Shown: positions 11,823-23,300 of the stretch, one piece after another | Layout: every line of letters starts with the position of its first letter | How positions within the stretch are numbered: position 1 is the first letter of the stretch | Assembly (NCBI GenBank): GCA_904066235.2 | Contig: CAJFCV020000001.1 | Location: forward strand, 6,634,001-6,698,000 | From: Bursaphelenchus xylophilus | Taxonomy: Eukaryota; Nematoda; Chromadorea; Rhabditida; Aphelenchoididae | Direction of reading: 5' to 3' | Length of the DNA: 64,000 nt | Notes under the pieces: generated by a model | Seen by the model: only the letters and a program-made list of their open reading frames with translations | Databases searched by the model: none | Told to the model about the DNA's origin: nothing | Program-made: the position numbers and the translations under genes

Positions 11823-14053
11823 ATGGATATGGATCAGAAGATGATGCCTACCCATGGTGTTGATTCCAATCACCCTCCTCCGCCCGGTCCCCGTCTGGGC
11901 AATGACAGACCTCCGGCCACAGAAGAGCCTTCAGGCAATGATTCGGCTTTGAAATGTTCGAAGTTCTTCAAGACCCTCCTCCATCTCTCGCATAATAATC
12001 AAAACACACCTGGAACAGCGCAAAATGTTCAAATCCTAGTTCAAGTAAGCGGTTTCATTTCGACTAAACCTTGCCTATTTGTCAATTATTTTAACTATCA
12101 TGTTTTATCAGGATGTAATAGCTGGAAGAATCCAACCTGAAGAATTCACTTCTCAACTTCAAAATGTGTTGGGGTCTCACGCCCAGCCTCGATTGATCCC
12201 ATTTCTTCACTCAGCATTACCTCCTTTGAGATCGGCATTATTAAATAAAACTGTGAACATTGAAGGAATTAATGTTAATGAATGTTTTACATCTACCTCG
12301 CAATCACAGGCCGGGAGTACGGGCATTAAACAGCCGCAGAATCCTACCTCCGTGTCTTATATGCAACAAACGGTAACTTTTCAGCTTTTGGATTTTGTTT
12401 TTTAGGCATTAATTGATATTCGAAATTGAATTTGATCAGGAATGACCTATTGCTGGTCAAGTGAAGTTTTTACGAAATAAGTTTGTAGGTTTCTTTTCAT
12501 TTTAAGGAATTGTTTTGATTCAAACAACATTGGTCAGAGATTCCAATTTTAGACAAAACATGCAAAATTTACGAAATTACTTCATGTTTGGCCGATTTAT
12601 TTGGCTACCTTCATTTAGGGGATGATTTCCATTGGTATAGATCGGGTGTTAAGATTTTCATAGCCAATTTTTCAAAATTTGTTGACTAGCTACCTGATGA
12701 GTTGGCGTGGCAGCCAAATTTTGTTTTGACGTTTGGCTAGCCAAAGTGTACATGAATCCTGTGGAGACTCGAAAACTGCTAACTAAAACGTTTGAACGAG
12801 TGTCAAAGAGTAGGAAAATCCGTAAACTAGCCATTGGATTTACTTGGTTCACAGCCACCCCAATTTTTCGCTAGCTATTAATGGATTTGGCTGCAATTCA
12901 AACACATTGGCTAGTCATTTATGGTTTGCCTGCCACTCATCCTACTCTGTGACACTCATTCCAACGTTTTGGCCAGTGATTTATTTGATCATGGTCCGTT
13001 TGGCGATTGAATTTTCGGTTCCAGTTGCAAATCGAGGAGTTTTTTATTTTTGTTTTGTTTCTAGATGGTTCAATCTCAAGGACAGTATGCTGAAGGCCAA
13101 TATGGACAAATCAAGTCTGAGAGCGGAGTGGTCTACCAACCAATCAACCCCATGCCGATTCCCGTTAGTGTCCCTTTAGATCAAGTTCATAATCGAAATG
13201 GGAATTTCTACGCGGAGGAAACCATTGGAGTAGAGCAGATGGAGCAGAATATTCTTGTTCCCGACGATCTTCCCCCGATGTTACTTGATCCTCAAGTCCT
13301 GTGCAATCGATTGGTCGAAGAAATGGGTGGGGATTGTACTTCCATTGACCCCGAGGTTTTCACAAAGTTGTCTGGCATTGTTGAAGGAAGACTTCGAGAT
13401 TTGATGAATCAGTTATCTTTGATCACAGAACACAGAATTGAGCCTCTAAGGTTGAATCCTTTGTATTCTCAAGTCAACGAGCCCAGAAGACAATTGCGAT
13501 TTGTGGAGGAATTGGAGAAACAGGCGTTTACCCGAAGGCAGAATCTTGAAAGGGAGGCTTGGATTAAATTCTCGAAAAGCAAGACAAAGGATAAGGATAC
13601 TGTTCAGAAGGCTAAGGAGGTGAGTGGACTGAAGGTTTTTAATCTTTCAAAGTACCATTTAATACACAGTGATTAAATACTTATTTGGTTTAGATTCAAC
13701 GAGCGAATCAAGAGGAGAATTTGAATCGAGAAGCAAATGAAGCAGCAATTGCCGCTCTAGGCGGTTCTAGAGGTCAGAAGAGGACATGGGGACAAACGGA
13801 CCCTCTCAAGTCTTCTATTTCTTCTGGGTTAAACCTACAATTAAGTTTATTTTACAGGATTTACAATTTTTTATTTTTTCAATTATTACTGTTTTATTTT
13901 TAGATGCAAAGGCCGAGAGTCAGACGGGTCAATATGAAGGACTTTCTGTGTGTTTTAAACGGAAAGGGAGTCCAAAGGAACAACGTTGTCAAGTACTTGG
14001 TCGCTTATGGTTTGATCGAACTTCCTGCGCACAATACGGCTGATGTCACTTAA
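11823..14053 (+). CDS. taf-4: TAF4, TFIID subunit
   Basis: TAF4 pairs with TAF12 in the TFIID core and scaffolds RNA polymerase II preinitiation. The first exon has a proline-rich N-terminus, then the TAFH/NHR1 co-activator-binding domain (KCSKFFKTLLHLSHNNQ; PGTAQNVQILVQ). This continues across an intron as GRIQPEEFTSQLQNVLGSHA and QPRLIPFLHSALPPLRSALL. After a 650-bp repeat-filled intron comes the C-terminal histone-fold region. It reads LDPQVLCNRLVEEMGGDCTS, TKLSGIVEGRLRDLMNQLSL, ITEHRI and RRQLRFVEELEKQAFTRRQN. An EREAW...KAKE helix and a basic RPRVRRVNMKDF end follow. The stop at 14053 closes VVKYLVAYGLIELPAHNTAD. Shorter than vertebrate TAF4, it lacks long Gln-rich tracts. Confidence 0.93.
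12425..13062. repeat. Dispersed GCTAGCCA-rich repeat in a TAF4 intron
   Basis: The intron between the TAFH and histone-fold exons is about 650 bp, over ten times the local norm. It is filled with phrases such as TTTGGCTAGCCAAAGTG, ACTAGCCATTGG and TGAGTTGGCGTGGCAGCC. The same vocabulary appears in the PRDM1 intron at 61.94-62.3 kb and near 18.8 kb. No ORF was recognised. Confidence 0.55.
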
Positions 14054-14372
14054 TGTACATTGCAATTATGCTGAATAAATTGTATTTATTTCTCATTTTG
14101 TTATATTTTTTAAAAGGAGGTATGGTGTATTTCAAACATGTTTGGAATTTGAAAAATATAATGGAAGAAGTCAAGATAATAATAGAAAAGACCGACTAAT
14201 AATGGGCGTGTGATGTCATTTTCCAGGGCCAAGCGTCACGTCAAAAGTCGTTTAAAAGAGAGCTTATCTTTGGTTTTATCCCCAATATATAGTGCTCCTG
14301 CAGGTAGACCTTAACACCTGTAGCCACGGGGTTTTTGGAGAGTGCCGTTATTTGGATGGATATTTGTTTAAT

Positions 14373-16609
14373 ATGGAACAAATACAGTATCCCGAACGAA
14401 ACCTGGACGAAGAGATCATCTTCCGATATTCATGGACGCTACGGGTCTCCCAAAGATTACTTCAGAATAGAGAAAAGGCCGTCTTAAATGTCTCCCCACC
14501 ATTCTGTACAGCTTACAACGGGGTTCAAATGACCTGGTTGCTCAGACTGTATGATGATTTTCTATTAGATATGGAAGAAATGGATCTAGATTCTAATTCG
14601 AAGTATGTCCATATCACATTGTACTACAAAGACGGCCCGACAAGAGATATCAGTTTGAGCATGGGAAGGTAAGGTGACGATGAATCCATGAGAAGTTGTT
14701 GCAGAGTGTCTATATACGATCAAGATCACACATGCGTTATATCTGGCATGAATTTGGAAGGGTTGGATTATACAAAAGGATCTGGATGGTCTCCTGGATG
14801 CTCAAACAACAAGCAGCGTAAAGAAGTCAGTGACTTTGTGTATAGTAAGATCAATAAGAATATTATAATTACGGCAGAGCTAAGGTAAGATTGGGTTGAG
14901 TGAATCATTTGGGCCACTTTTAGATTGAAATTCCGCTGGTTCCAGCCACTTGCTTATTTAATTTCACCGGCAGTTACAAAGACAAGTGATTTATTACAAC
15001 AAGAGGGACTTGAATTAATCAAGAGAATTACGAATGGGACGATAACCGTGCCTCATCGGGGATTCTTTAACGAAAACGTTTGTGATTTTGTGGAATTACT
15101 TTACGAGTATTGGCTAAATAATCAGGACGATAAATCTTGTTCTTTCAGACTGATCGTTACGCCATTCATAGACAAAATTTTATATTTTTGTGCCAAGAAT
15201 TGTCATATCGATTCGAAACACAGGTTCAAGTTGAAGACGTGAGTTGATAAATTGGAATAATTAAACTTACATATATAGGTAATGGGAAGATTATATTTCG
15301 ATGGGATTATTGCAAAGGAAGCAGAATGTTTTGAAGATTACGTTGACATTCTCGAAGCTGCGACCACTCTTAACTTCCCATCCTTGAAGCACGAATGTGA
15401 ACGATTTATATGTCAGGAAGTAATGTTGGTGAGTATCCTTGCTGTTGTAAGGGGAAAAACAATTCTCAAAATTTAAAATATTATAATTTATACGTTTAAA
15501 GGAGTCATCGGACTTGAGTTTCGTCAAGAAAATGCTGATTCTGGCTGAAAGATTCAAGCTCAGGATCCTGAAGATGGTCGCCCTCGGGGTTCTGGTTGAC
15601 AGAACCGTGCAGAATGAGAATGTTGAAACAATGAGGAACGAATTACTCCAGTTCGCTGTTCAAATACAGTAAGATTAAATATAATTACATTTATAATTCC
15701 GCGAACTGGTCAGTTCGATAAAGAATTTTGGAAAAGAGGACTTGCGGAGGATAATCTTCATTTTGGGCAGATTGGGTAGTAAGTTGTCGTTGAACTTGAG
15801 ATACTACGTAAAAATACAAACCCACCAAAAAATTTTCCCGGCGCGAAAACATAATTATTTCTGATATTATCCATGATGATTTTTGTCCGACTCCTTACAT
15901 TAGGCCGAAAAGTTTGGAGGTGTTGGAAATACAGTAGCAATCTGAAAAAGATCAAAAGTTTGAAGATTCAAAATAAATCAATACCCGATCTGCCCCAAGT
16001 GAAAGGTTGTGCTTGCGGAAGGTTGCCGGATTGCGTAACTACAGTAACCAAACAAAAACCACGCCTTTGTCTGCTCAGTTCATGGAATTATAATGCACAC
16101 ATCATGTATTAAAATTAATTGTCTTTAGTGGCGCAGAGGAGTCTTCGGAAGATTCATCTGACTCATCGTCAGAAAACCACCAAGTTGTAGAGTCGGTGGT
16201 CGGACAACTAGAAGTGTTGACGAAACACATAAAAGAGGTTTCTTTGGATGCGATGGACATGTGGCCACAAGTCGGAGTGGGTCCTCTTTGCAGTCCCGGT
16301 CTCTTCCCTCAAAATTTCCTTCAAGGGCGTCGATCAAGTCTCAAAAATTCTCGTGAAAATCTACCTCTTGATGCGGAGAAAGGCAATTTCAGACGTCGAT
16401 CGGTCATGTTTTCATTGCCGTCGTCTCTGAATTCGGACAATGGAAATTCGAATACTTCCAGCTCGTGTTCCACACCATCTTATCGGGAATCTCGCCCTGA
16501 GTTATTGGAATGTGATCAATGGCCGCTCTTCAATCGTCAATACTCTACGAATACTTTCAATAATCATTCTTTTTCTGTTTTTGATTTCGATACTTGTGGC
16601 ACGAAGTAA
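14373..16609 (+). CDS. MATH/BTB-like protein, first of a tandem pair
   Basis: The N-terminal exon (MEQIQYPERNLDEEIIFRYS) continues SWTLRVSQ...VSPPFCTAYNGVQMTWLLRLYD and YVHITLYYKDG, resembling a diverged MATH domain. Later exons hold a BTB-like C-terminal half (DYVDILEAATTLNFPSLKHE, CERFICQEV) and a helical BACK-like region (FVKKMLILAERFKLRILKMV). A low-complexity Ser-rich tail follows (SGAEESSEDSSDSSSENHQ ... RRSSLKNSRENLPLDAEKGN) to the stop at 16609. The BTB core is diverged and lacks some canonical positions. A role as a cullin-3 substrate adaptor is a family-level inference only. It shares layout with the next gene, which suggests local duplication. The intron at 15.68-16.13 kb contains a repeat fragment. 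Confidence 0.6.
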
Positions 16610-16790
16610 CAACTTCGGTAACACCTACGAAGTCTGACATTGTATAATTCACTTAAACGAAATCGACCAAATCAAAAATAATATTTTTTTCTGACTGATT
16701 TGAGTGCATTGCCGAAGGGCAGAGAGCTTAGCATAAATCATTAAACGGGGTCTCTAAACAGAAAAGGGAAGAATTTAATATTGTACAGCC

Positions 16791-18428
16791 ATGAGAGCTC
16801 GGTCGTCTACCGATTCAGAAGTTAAGGAAATAAAAAATCTCAAATTCCGCTATGTATGGCCAGTCCGTGTGTCCTTAAGGCAACTGAGTCCAGGGGAGGC
16901 GACGATCTTGCACGTCTCCCCCAAGTTTGCCACTGTTCATGATCATGTGTCCTTCCAATGGACTCTCAAAGTACATGGTTCAGCTAATATGGTATGCACT
17001 GAATTGTCAGCAAAATTGTTTTTAAGGACAGGGAGGATTATGACAATTTCGAAGATCTTCCCGAGGAAGACAAGGAGTACGTGGCCGTCTCTCTGTACTA
17101 TGTTGATGGCCCTGTCAGCTCGCTGGAATTGTTATCCAATATCGAATCTTCCTTGGCTTCTGATCGGGATAGTGTAAGAGAGAGTAAGTGGATGTTAAAT
17201 AAATTTAATCTTTTTTTACAGTCGCCAAAGTTCAGGCTTGTCGAGGCGAGGAAGTCGAATTGGCACCCGCAAATCGAAAGAAACTCTCAGCCTTGGTCAA
17301 GTCTAATGTTGGACGTCTGATAAGAATAGCAGTGACTTTGGAGATAAAGGCAGACTTCTTCAAAACGGATGCCTATCTGAATGCGGTCTCTCCAACTCCA
17401 TTCCATTCATTTCTTACAGAAAATTACAAAGCCCGAGCAAGCAGTAAAGTATGGAGAAGAAGAAGTCGGCAGTCTTTTAAAAGGTAGAGTGTAATTTATG
17501 TAAATGCAACTAAAAAACACATTTCAGACCAAGGAGTAATTCCGAAGGACATCCAGATTGTAAGAAGATTGATCTGGAAAGAGCTTTTAATAGAGTCATG
17601 GAAAGGGAGAGGGCCTTGGAGGATAAGGGGAATTACTACGCAAGTGATGACATGTGAGTGGATACAGTAAGATCAAGAGATTTCAGAGGAAAGAAACGGG
17701 AACATTTGTTCAAGAAGCTGTTAGTTAATTGCTGCGACTCGTGTGAACGTCGGGCTTCCTTGATTCCATGTCTAGCATCAGGGGACGACGAAGAAGATTC
17801 CGCGGAAAAAGCAGAACCACAAGAAGAAGAACACGAACACGGAGAAGATGCCAACTGCTTCGAATGTCCTGAAGACGACAAGGCTGAAATACACGACGTA
17901 TCTTCATGAATCCCCTTCTTAGCTTATATTTCAGACCCTAGCCAACATGTACTTTAACAAAGTGGCCCTGCCCCAGATGGAGTACATAGAGGATTTCACC
18001 GATTTTCTGATCGATGCCGAGTTAAACGATCTTCCTGTGCTGAAGAGAGCATGTGAGAGATATCTCTGTGGAGAACTAAATACTGTGAGTTGAGAAATTA
18101 AATAAGGAAAGTTTAGAAACGGGAAATCATGACTTCTCTACTTCTTGACTTGCTGTTTATTTCAATGGTTTTCAATCTGCCCGTTATGAAATGTATGACT
18201 CTGACCGAATTAAGTGAACGTTACAACGAACTGGAGACAGTTGATAAATTATTGCAAAAGGATGAATATAAGTAAGAAGACATATTTACATAAAGTACAT
18301 TCAAATGGTTAAACAGAAAACTTAACGAACGGATCCAACGGATCAGCGACAGAAATTTGCATGACCTCATCGACGAATGCAAAAAGTTTAGGGAACAGAG
18401 AGTCCGAGTACAACAACTGGAAGAGTGA
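16791..18428 (+). CDS. MATH/BTB-like protein, second of a tandem pair
   Basis: This paralogue of the upstream gene starts MRARSSTDSEVKEIKNLKFR, continuing YVWPVRVSLRQLSPGE and ILHVSPKFATVHDHVSFQWT. That matches the upstream gene's RYSWTLRVSQ...VSPPFCTAYNGVQMTW. A basic region with RRRSRQSFKRPRSNS may be a nuclear signal. A very acidic insert (DDEEDSAEKAEPQEEEHEHG) precedes the BTB-like segment YIEDFTDFLIDAELNDLPVL, KRACERYLCGEL. A coiled C-terminus ends VRVQQLEE (stop 18428). The gap between the pair is only 180 bp. Function is unknown. Confidence 0.6.
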
Positions 18429-19152
18429 ACTTGTACATTCCCAAAGTGATATCGAATAAATTAAGGATTATTGCGTGCATTGTCGATTGTCAATGATTTA
18501 CCGAACTGTGAAATGCGTCTTGGCAAGGAGTCCAGACTGGCCAGAGAGATCTTTCGCTGTGCTTTCATTATGTGGCTCATATCTGGCTTTTGACACTGTA
18601 AATTTCCTGTTCATTAAGTAGCGCATTGTAAAGATATGTATGCTTGCTTCAAGAATTATTTTTATAAGGCTGATATACAGGCTACAATTTTTTTAATATA
18701 GAAAGTCTTTCGAAAGATCAATTCAAATTACCCGATCCACACAGGAAGATTTTACTTCTCTGTGGATAACTGACGGCACGTGCGGAACTTGGAACAGATG
18801 CGTTATAAATTATTGTTTCACCTCCCTTCTTCAACATTGTTTGACCAGCTAGCCAATAAGTTGAAATCACAACCAAATTTTTTAAATGGCTAGCCACAAA
18901 CCTGTATTTAGGCTTACAAGGAAAGTACCCCAAGTGCGACGAACAGATTATCTTTAAATTTTGCACACACGTCAAACATAGACCAAGTATCAGACCTTGA
19001 AAGCTTTAGTCCGCGCTTTGCGGGCGCAGTCGTAATATTAAACGATCTTTGCTGCCGAGAGAGTACGTGAAACGCGGACAGCGGTCAGAGAGAAAAACTT
19101 CTTTTGGTCAGTGCTTTGCCAGTTTCGCGCAGAAAAAAAGCTTCCCCTCTAA

Positions 19153-19885
19153 CTAGGGAAGTGTACAAACGAACCCTCACCAAATGATAAGTGACATATG
19201 TCATTGAAGAGCCCTTGAAAAATGATAGAAGACACCATTTTCATTTTTTGCAGAATGACTTTCCGCGACAACATACTGTAAATTATATTATTTTTAGGTC
19301 ATTCTGCAACAAAAATCTTTCTTTCTCTTGGGCAGGAAAAAATCCTTGGAGAGGGTTGCTTCAATAGCGCAGTGGTTGCCGAGCAGGCTGATAAGCCAAA
19401 GCAAGCCAGGTTCGGTTCCCAGCTTAGGCAAAATCATTTTTGCGTTCTTACAGTTAGGTAAATATTTGCGTTAAACTTTTACAAACGTTTTAATTTTTCT
19501 GGGAGACGATCTATTACGGTTAAAACCATCAAACTTACATGTTTTTCAAGATTAAAAAAAAAGTGAAAAGTGTTTTTTCACCTTATGGGTATTTAAAACC
19601 AGTAAATATCATATGTAAAATGGTTTTATTGGCAAGCGCCAGACTTCATAATGATTATTAGGCCAACCTAATGGTAATACGTACCATTTAGCGTTTTGAA
19701 ATAACATTTATTTTGCCTAATAGAAGATATTGTAACTACTTAAGGGACAAATCAACCGTTTATAACTTTTTGCCCTGAGGCATTCTGCAAAAAATGAAAA
19801 TGGTACCTTTCACCATTTTTCAAGGGCTTTCCAATGGTGTATAACACTTGCCATTTGGTGAGGGTTCGTTTGTACACTTCCCTAG
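19153..19885. mobile_element. 733-bp MITE, PIF/Harbinger-like
   Basis: The terminal inverted repeats are about 34 bp: CTAGGGAAGTGTACAAACGA at the left and its reverse complement at the right end, extending through CCCTCACCAAATG. A TAA trinucleotide sits directly outside each end (19150-19152 and 19886-19888). A 3-bp TWA duplication is typical of PIF/Harbinger elements. There is no transposase ORF. It carries a tRNA-like stretch at 19358-19435. Confidence 0.65.
19358..19435 (+). other. tRNA-like sequence with pol III A and B boxes
   Basis: TAGCGCAGTGG matches the A-box consensus TRGYNNARNGG, and GGTTCGGTTCC matches the B box. The ends TTGCTT and AGGCAA can pair as an acceptor stem. The anticodon arm is imperfect and the T stem has two mismatches. 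This looks like a decayed tRNA or the head of a tRNA-derived SINE, not a working tRNA gene. Confidence 0.45.
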
Positions 19886-20384
19886 TAAGGTATAAAACTT
19901 TTCGTGCCGACATTCGCCAAAAAGTGTCGAATTTTTGCGAACTTTCGATCCAAAAATCTTGGTCGTTTCTGCAAAGCGCGAACTAGTTTTCTCGCATATA
20001 TCTTACAAGGAAAGTACTTCTATGGGGTATCGAGTTACAGGTGGATCCATATATCAAAGAAATTGAAATTTTTTTCTGATTCAGAAGATAAGACCTGTGC
20101 GTTAGTAATTCGAAAGGTCCTTTTCAAAATTTGTTGCAAATCCTGACTCGGACCCTCCCAATCAACAATCATGGGAGTCTTGACTGGATCGATTTTTAGC
20201 AACAGTCAAGAATTCCGGAAATCTTGACTGTTGTAACAGTGTCAGTCATTTAAAAAATTTGATTGTGATTTCAACTTATTAGCTATCTGGTCAAGCAATG
20301 TTGAAGAAGGGAGGTGAAAACAAGAATTCATGAAGCATTTGTTCAGAATTGCGCATGTGTCACTTTTCCGCAATTCCGCAAATG

Positions 20385-23300
20385 TCACGACAAGTAACTG
20401 ACCTTTTCGTATTTGGTTATATCACTTCTTTTGGCAAGTCTGAATCGCCCAGCCGTTGACCATTTACTCTGGGTCTTCCATACATTTTCATCATCTCCCA
20501 GGACCCTCCACATCTTACTCTTCAGCGATCCATCCAGACTCATTTTTCCTCCAGCTAAATTACGTATCTTTCAAGAATAATTACTCACTGATTCTCGGGG
20601 AATCGTTCCCAATATCTCCAAGCTCTTCCACCAGCACAAAATCCTCCTCATCTGACTCGTATTTTTGTGATTTCACGAATATCTAAACATTGGTACTATA
20701 TTATAATAAATTAAAATTACCTGTTTTATTAGGTCTCTAGTGGTGTTGTGAATACTCGTCCTTAAGATGGCATATGGATGATTGTCGCTAACATCGTGAA
20801 CGCATACCAAAAACGTTTCGCCCATCGATCTGGCTCTTGGATGAATGCCTATAAAAATATATAAAATTGTAATTTTAGATGTAAAGTCGATTAGAGTGGA
20901 TCTACTTGATGACTAACCCGAAGGATCCAAGAAATCTGGAGAAGGTAACGCTTCAACATCTAGCGAACGTCCAGCAAGTTGGAACGACAGTTGATGCTTG
21001 GGGCTCTTCCTTGAGCCTGTTCTCGAGATCACTCCGGGGCTGATTGATCCACTGACCGAGGCATCGGAAGTTGTTCCAGAAACGGCCGGACCTCCACCCT
21101 TCCGGTTCTGCCCAAAGGCTGGACTGGCCGAATTCGAAATACTCGAACTAGCCCCACCACTCTTGATTATCGATGAGATCCAAGCTCGCCCAGACGGGTC
21201 CTGTAATGAGATTGAACAAAAAAATCAGATATAGGTGTACGTATTACACAATCGAGCAAACAAAAACGCCCGGTTACTGTAGTTACGCAATCCTCCAGCC
21301 TATGATTTGTTAAAATGAAAAATACTCAATGTGCCCTTTTTTCGAGACATCTTTTTTGTCAACAGATGCATCTGTCCCTGCGGGGCAATGTTGATTTTTT
21401 TGTCTAAAAATCTTTTTCTGTTTGACCACTTTGCGAAAGTACAGCGCCTATACGACAGTCCTACATTACGAATACGTATTTCTTACCGAGCTCTTCTTTC
21501 TCAAATGGAATCTACGAGCAACTCCGTTCCAACAAGCAACTGCATCCATGATCGGCTCTCCATGGGGAAGGATCTTTTGGCTGGGGATTTCCCTTCCATG
21601 TTCATTATTAATATCCATGATGGGAGAGGGGGCAGTGCAATTCAAGCTTTCCTCGAAGAGAAGGTAATCATCCGCATTTTCCCCTCCCTTTCCGACATTA
21701 TTCAGGGCCTGGAAGGTGACATTTAAATTACTTATTTTAAACCTACCGCTTGCACCACGCTCCTAACAGTACTTCCAGACTCTGCATGCACAATAACAGG
21801 GCTGTCGTCTCCATACAGTCCGGTTATTTTGATTATGAATATCTGTTTCTTGATGACAGATAAAAGTTGCACATCCGCATCCTGAGAACAAAGGTAAAGA
21901 GCCCTAATATAACTTACAGGATCAATCTTGAGGACCTGATAAGAAAGTTCAGGCCGATAATTTGAATAAGTGTTAACCTCCTCATCATCATGTAAATAAA
22001 TATGTTGTTCTTCTTCGAATCTGCTTCGAATAAAAAGAGCGGACTGCTCCAGAAGTTGGTTGGCGACTGTTCGAAGAGGTAGATGACGATAGCCAGGCCT
22101 TAGGCATCTGACCGGGACAACTCTTTGGGCCATGCACTTCCCATTCGCCGCCCCATCACAAACAGCGATTCTGAGAAATGCAAGCTCCACAAATCTGATT
22201 CTAAAAGTCACCGTGTGATTCCAGACAGGGTTCACTGAGTTCCGGCCAATAATCTTGGTCTTCTCCTTATAACAGTCGATCGGAATCCCAAGAATCTCAA
22301 TCTCCAGGAAAGGACTGGCTGTGAATTGATGAGGACAAACATATTGGCCAGATATGACCTAAAAAGAAAAACATGGGTTTTCACAAAGAAACTTACAGTG
22401 AGTTGTAAAATAAGAGCCGAACAGTTATTAAGGTCCTTTGACAAAGGGTTAAACTTGTTGTAGAGTGGATGGGCTGGATCCCACAGGGCCCGAGGCTTCA
22501 GAATATACCCATTATTCCCTGACTGTTCGAACATCGCAGCATTCAAGGCCATCGGAACATCGGCCGTCTGATAATTAAGGGCGACCATCTGAAGGCCGAA
22601 TTGCCAGAATTGGAGGGGATTGAAGTTAGACGAGTCAATCCTCATCCCTCCCGGGTACGTCCTCATAATGTGATTCCGAGTGTAGCTTATACATTTCAAC
22701 GGATGTTTTCTGCATAATTTTCTGGCTGATGCTTCTGTCAAACTCGTAACTTGATAACAAGACGCATGGGTCATTGGACGGCCAGTTACAGTAGTCGAAG
22801 GGGTCGCGATATTATCTTCGGTACTCTTCAGAGAATCGGTGGAGATCTGACTACTACTCTTTTGTCGTTTAGGGGGACCAACGTAACTGAGAAGACTGGG
22901 GGCATGGGATCTCATCTTGGGGGGATTCATGTTCTGCATCGTTAATTGTAGATCCTCCCGGGATCTGTTATAGCACTCTTCTCCGGCCACGAATCCTTTC
23001 AAATGGGCCTAAGATATGAGTAAAATTTTACGTATAATTTCGCTACCTTGAATTTCACGGCCTGAGTGTAAATCACGAGATCAGAGAGTTCCGGGGCAAT
23101 CTGAAGGCCTGTGGCTAGCCTGGCTGGGGATCGACGGACAAAGACCTCATCCTCCTTGTTATCCTGTAAACTCATTCTTCGTTTTCTACGACTTACAATC
23201 TTTTTATCATTTCTAGTAGTGTTAGTTCTGTCACTTATAAAACTGTTCACAGATCCTTGACTGGTCGACCTTTTCGGAGTTTTTATGACTGGAACTTTGG

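Larger units (their letters stand above)
18429..20384. repeat. Repeat-rich intergenic block
   Basis: No gene was recognised. A 68-bp inverted repeat (about 18815-18890 against 20250-20318) flanks most of the block, with matching phrases CTCCCTTCTTCAACATTG and CAATGTTGAAGAAGGGAG. Inside lies a 733-bp MITE with its own terminal repeats. A dispersed CTGACT/AGTCAAG-rich stretch at 20.13-20.25 kb recurs at 49.1-49.2 kb. The block lies between the convergent ends of the BTB-like gene and PLC-epsilon. Confidence 0.6.

Noticed and set aside
19358..19435. Functional tRNA-Ile (GAT in the loop)
   Set aside because: The anticodon stem cannot form with a 7-base loop around GAT, and the T stem has two mismatches.
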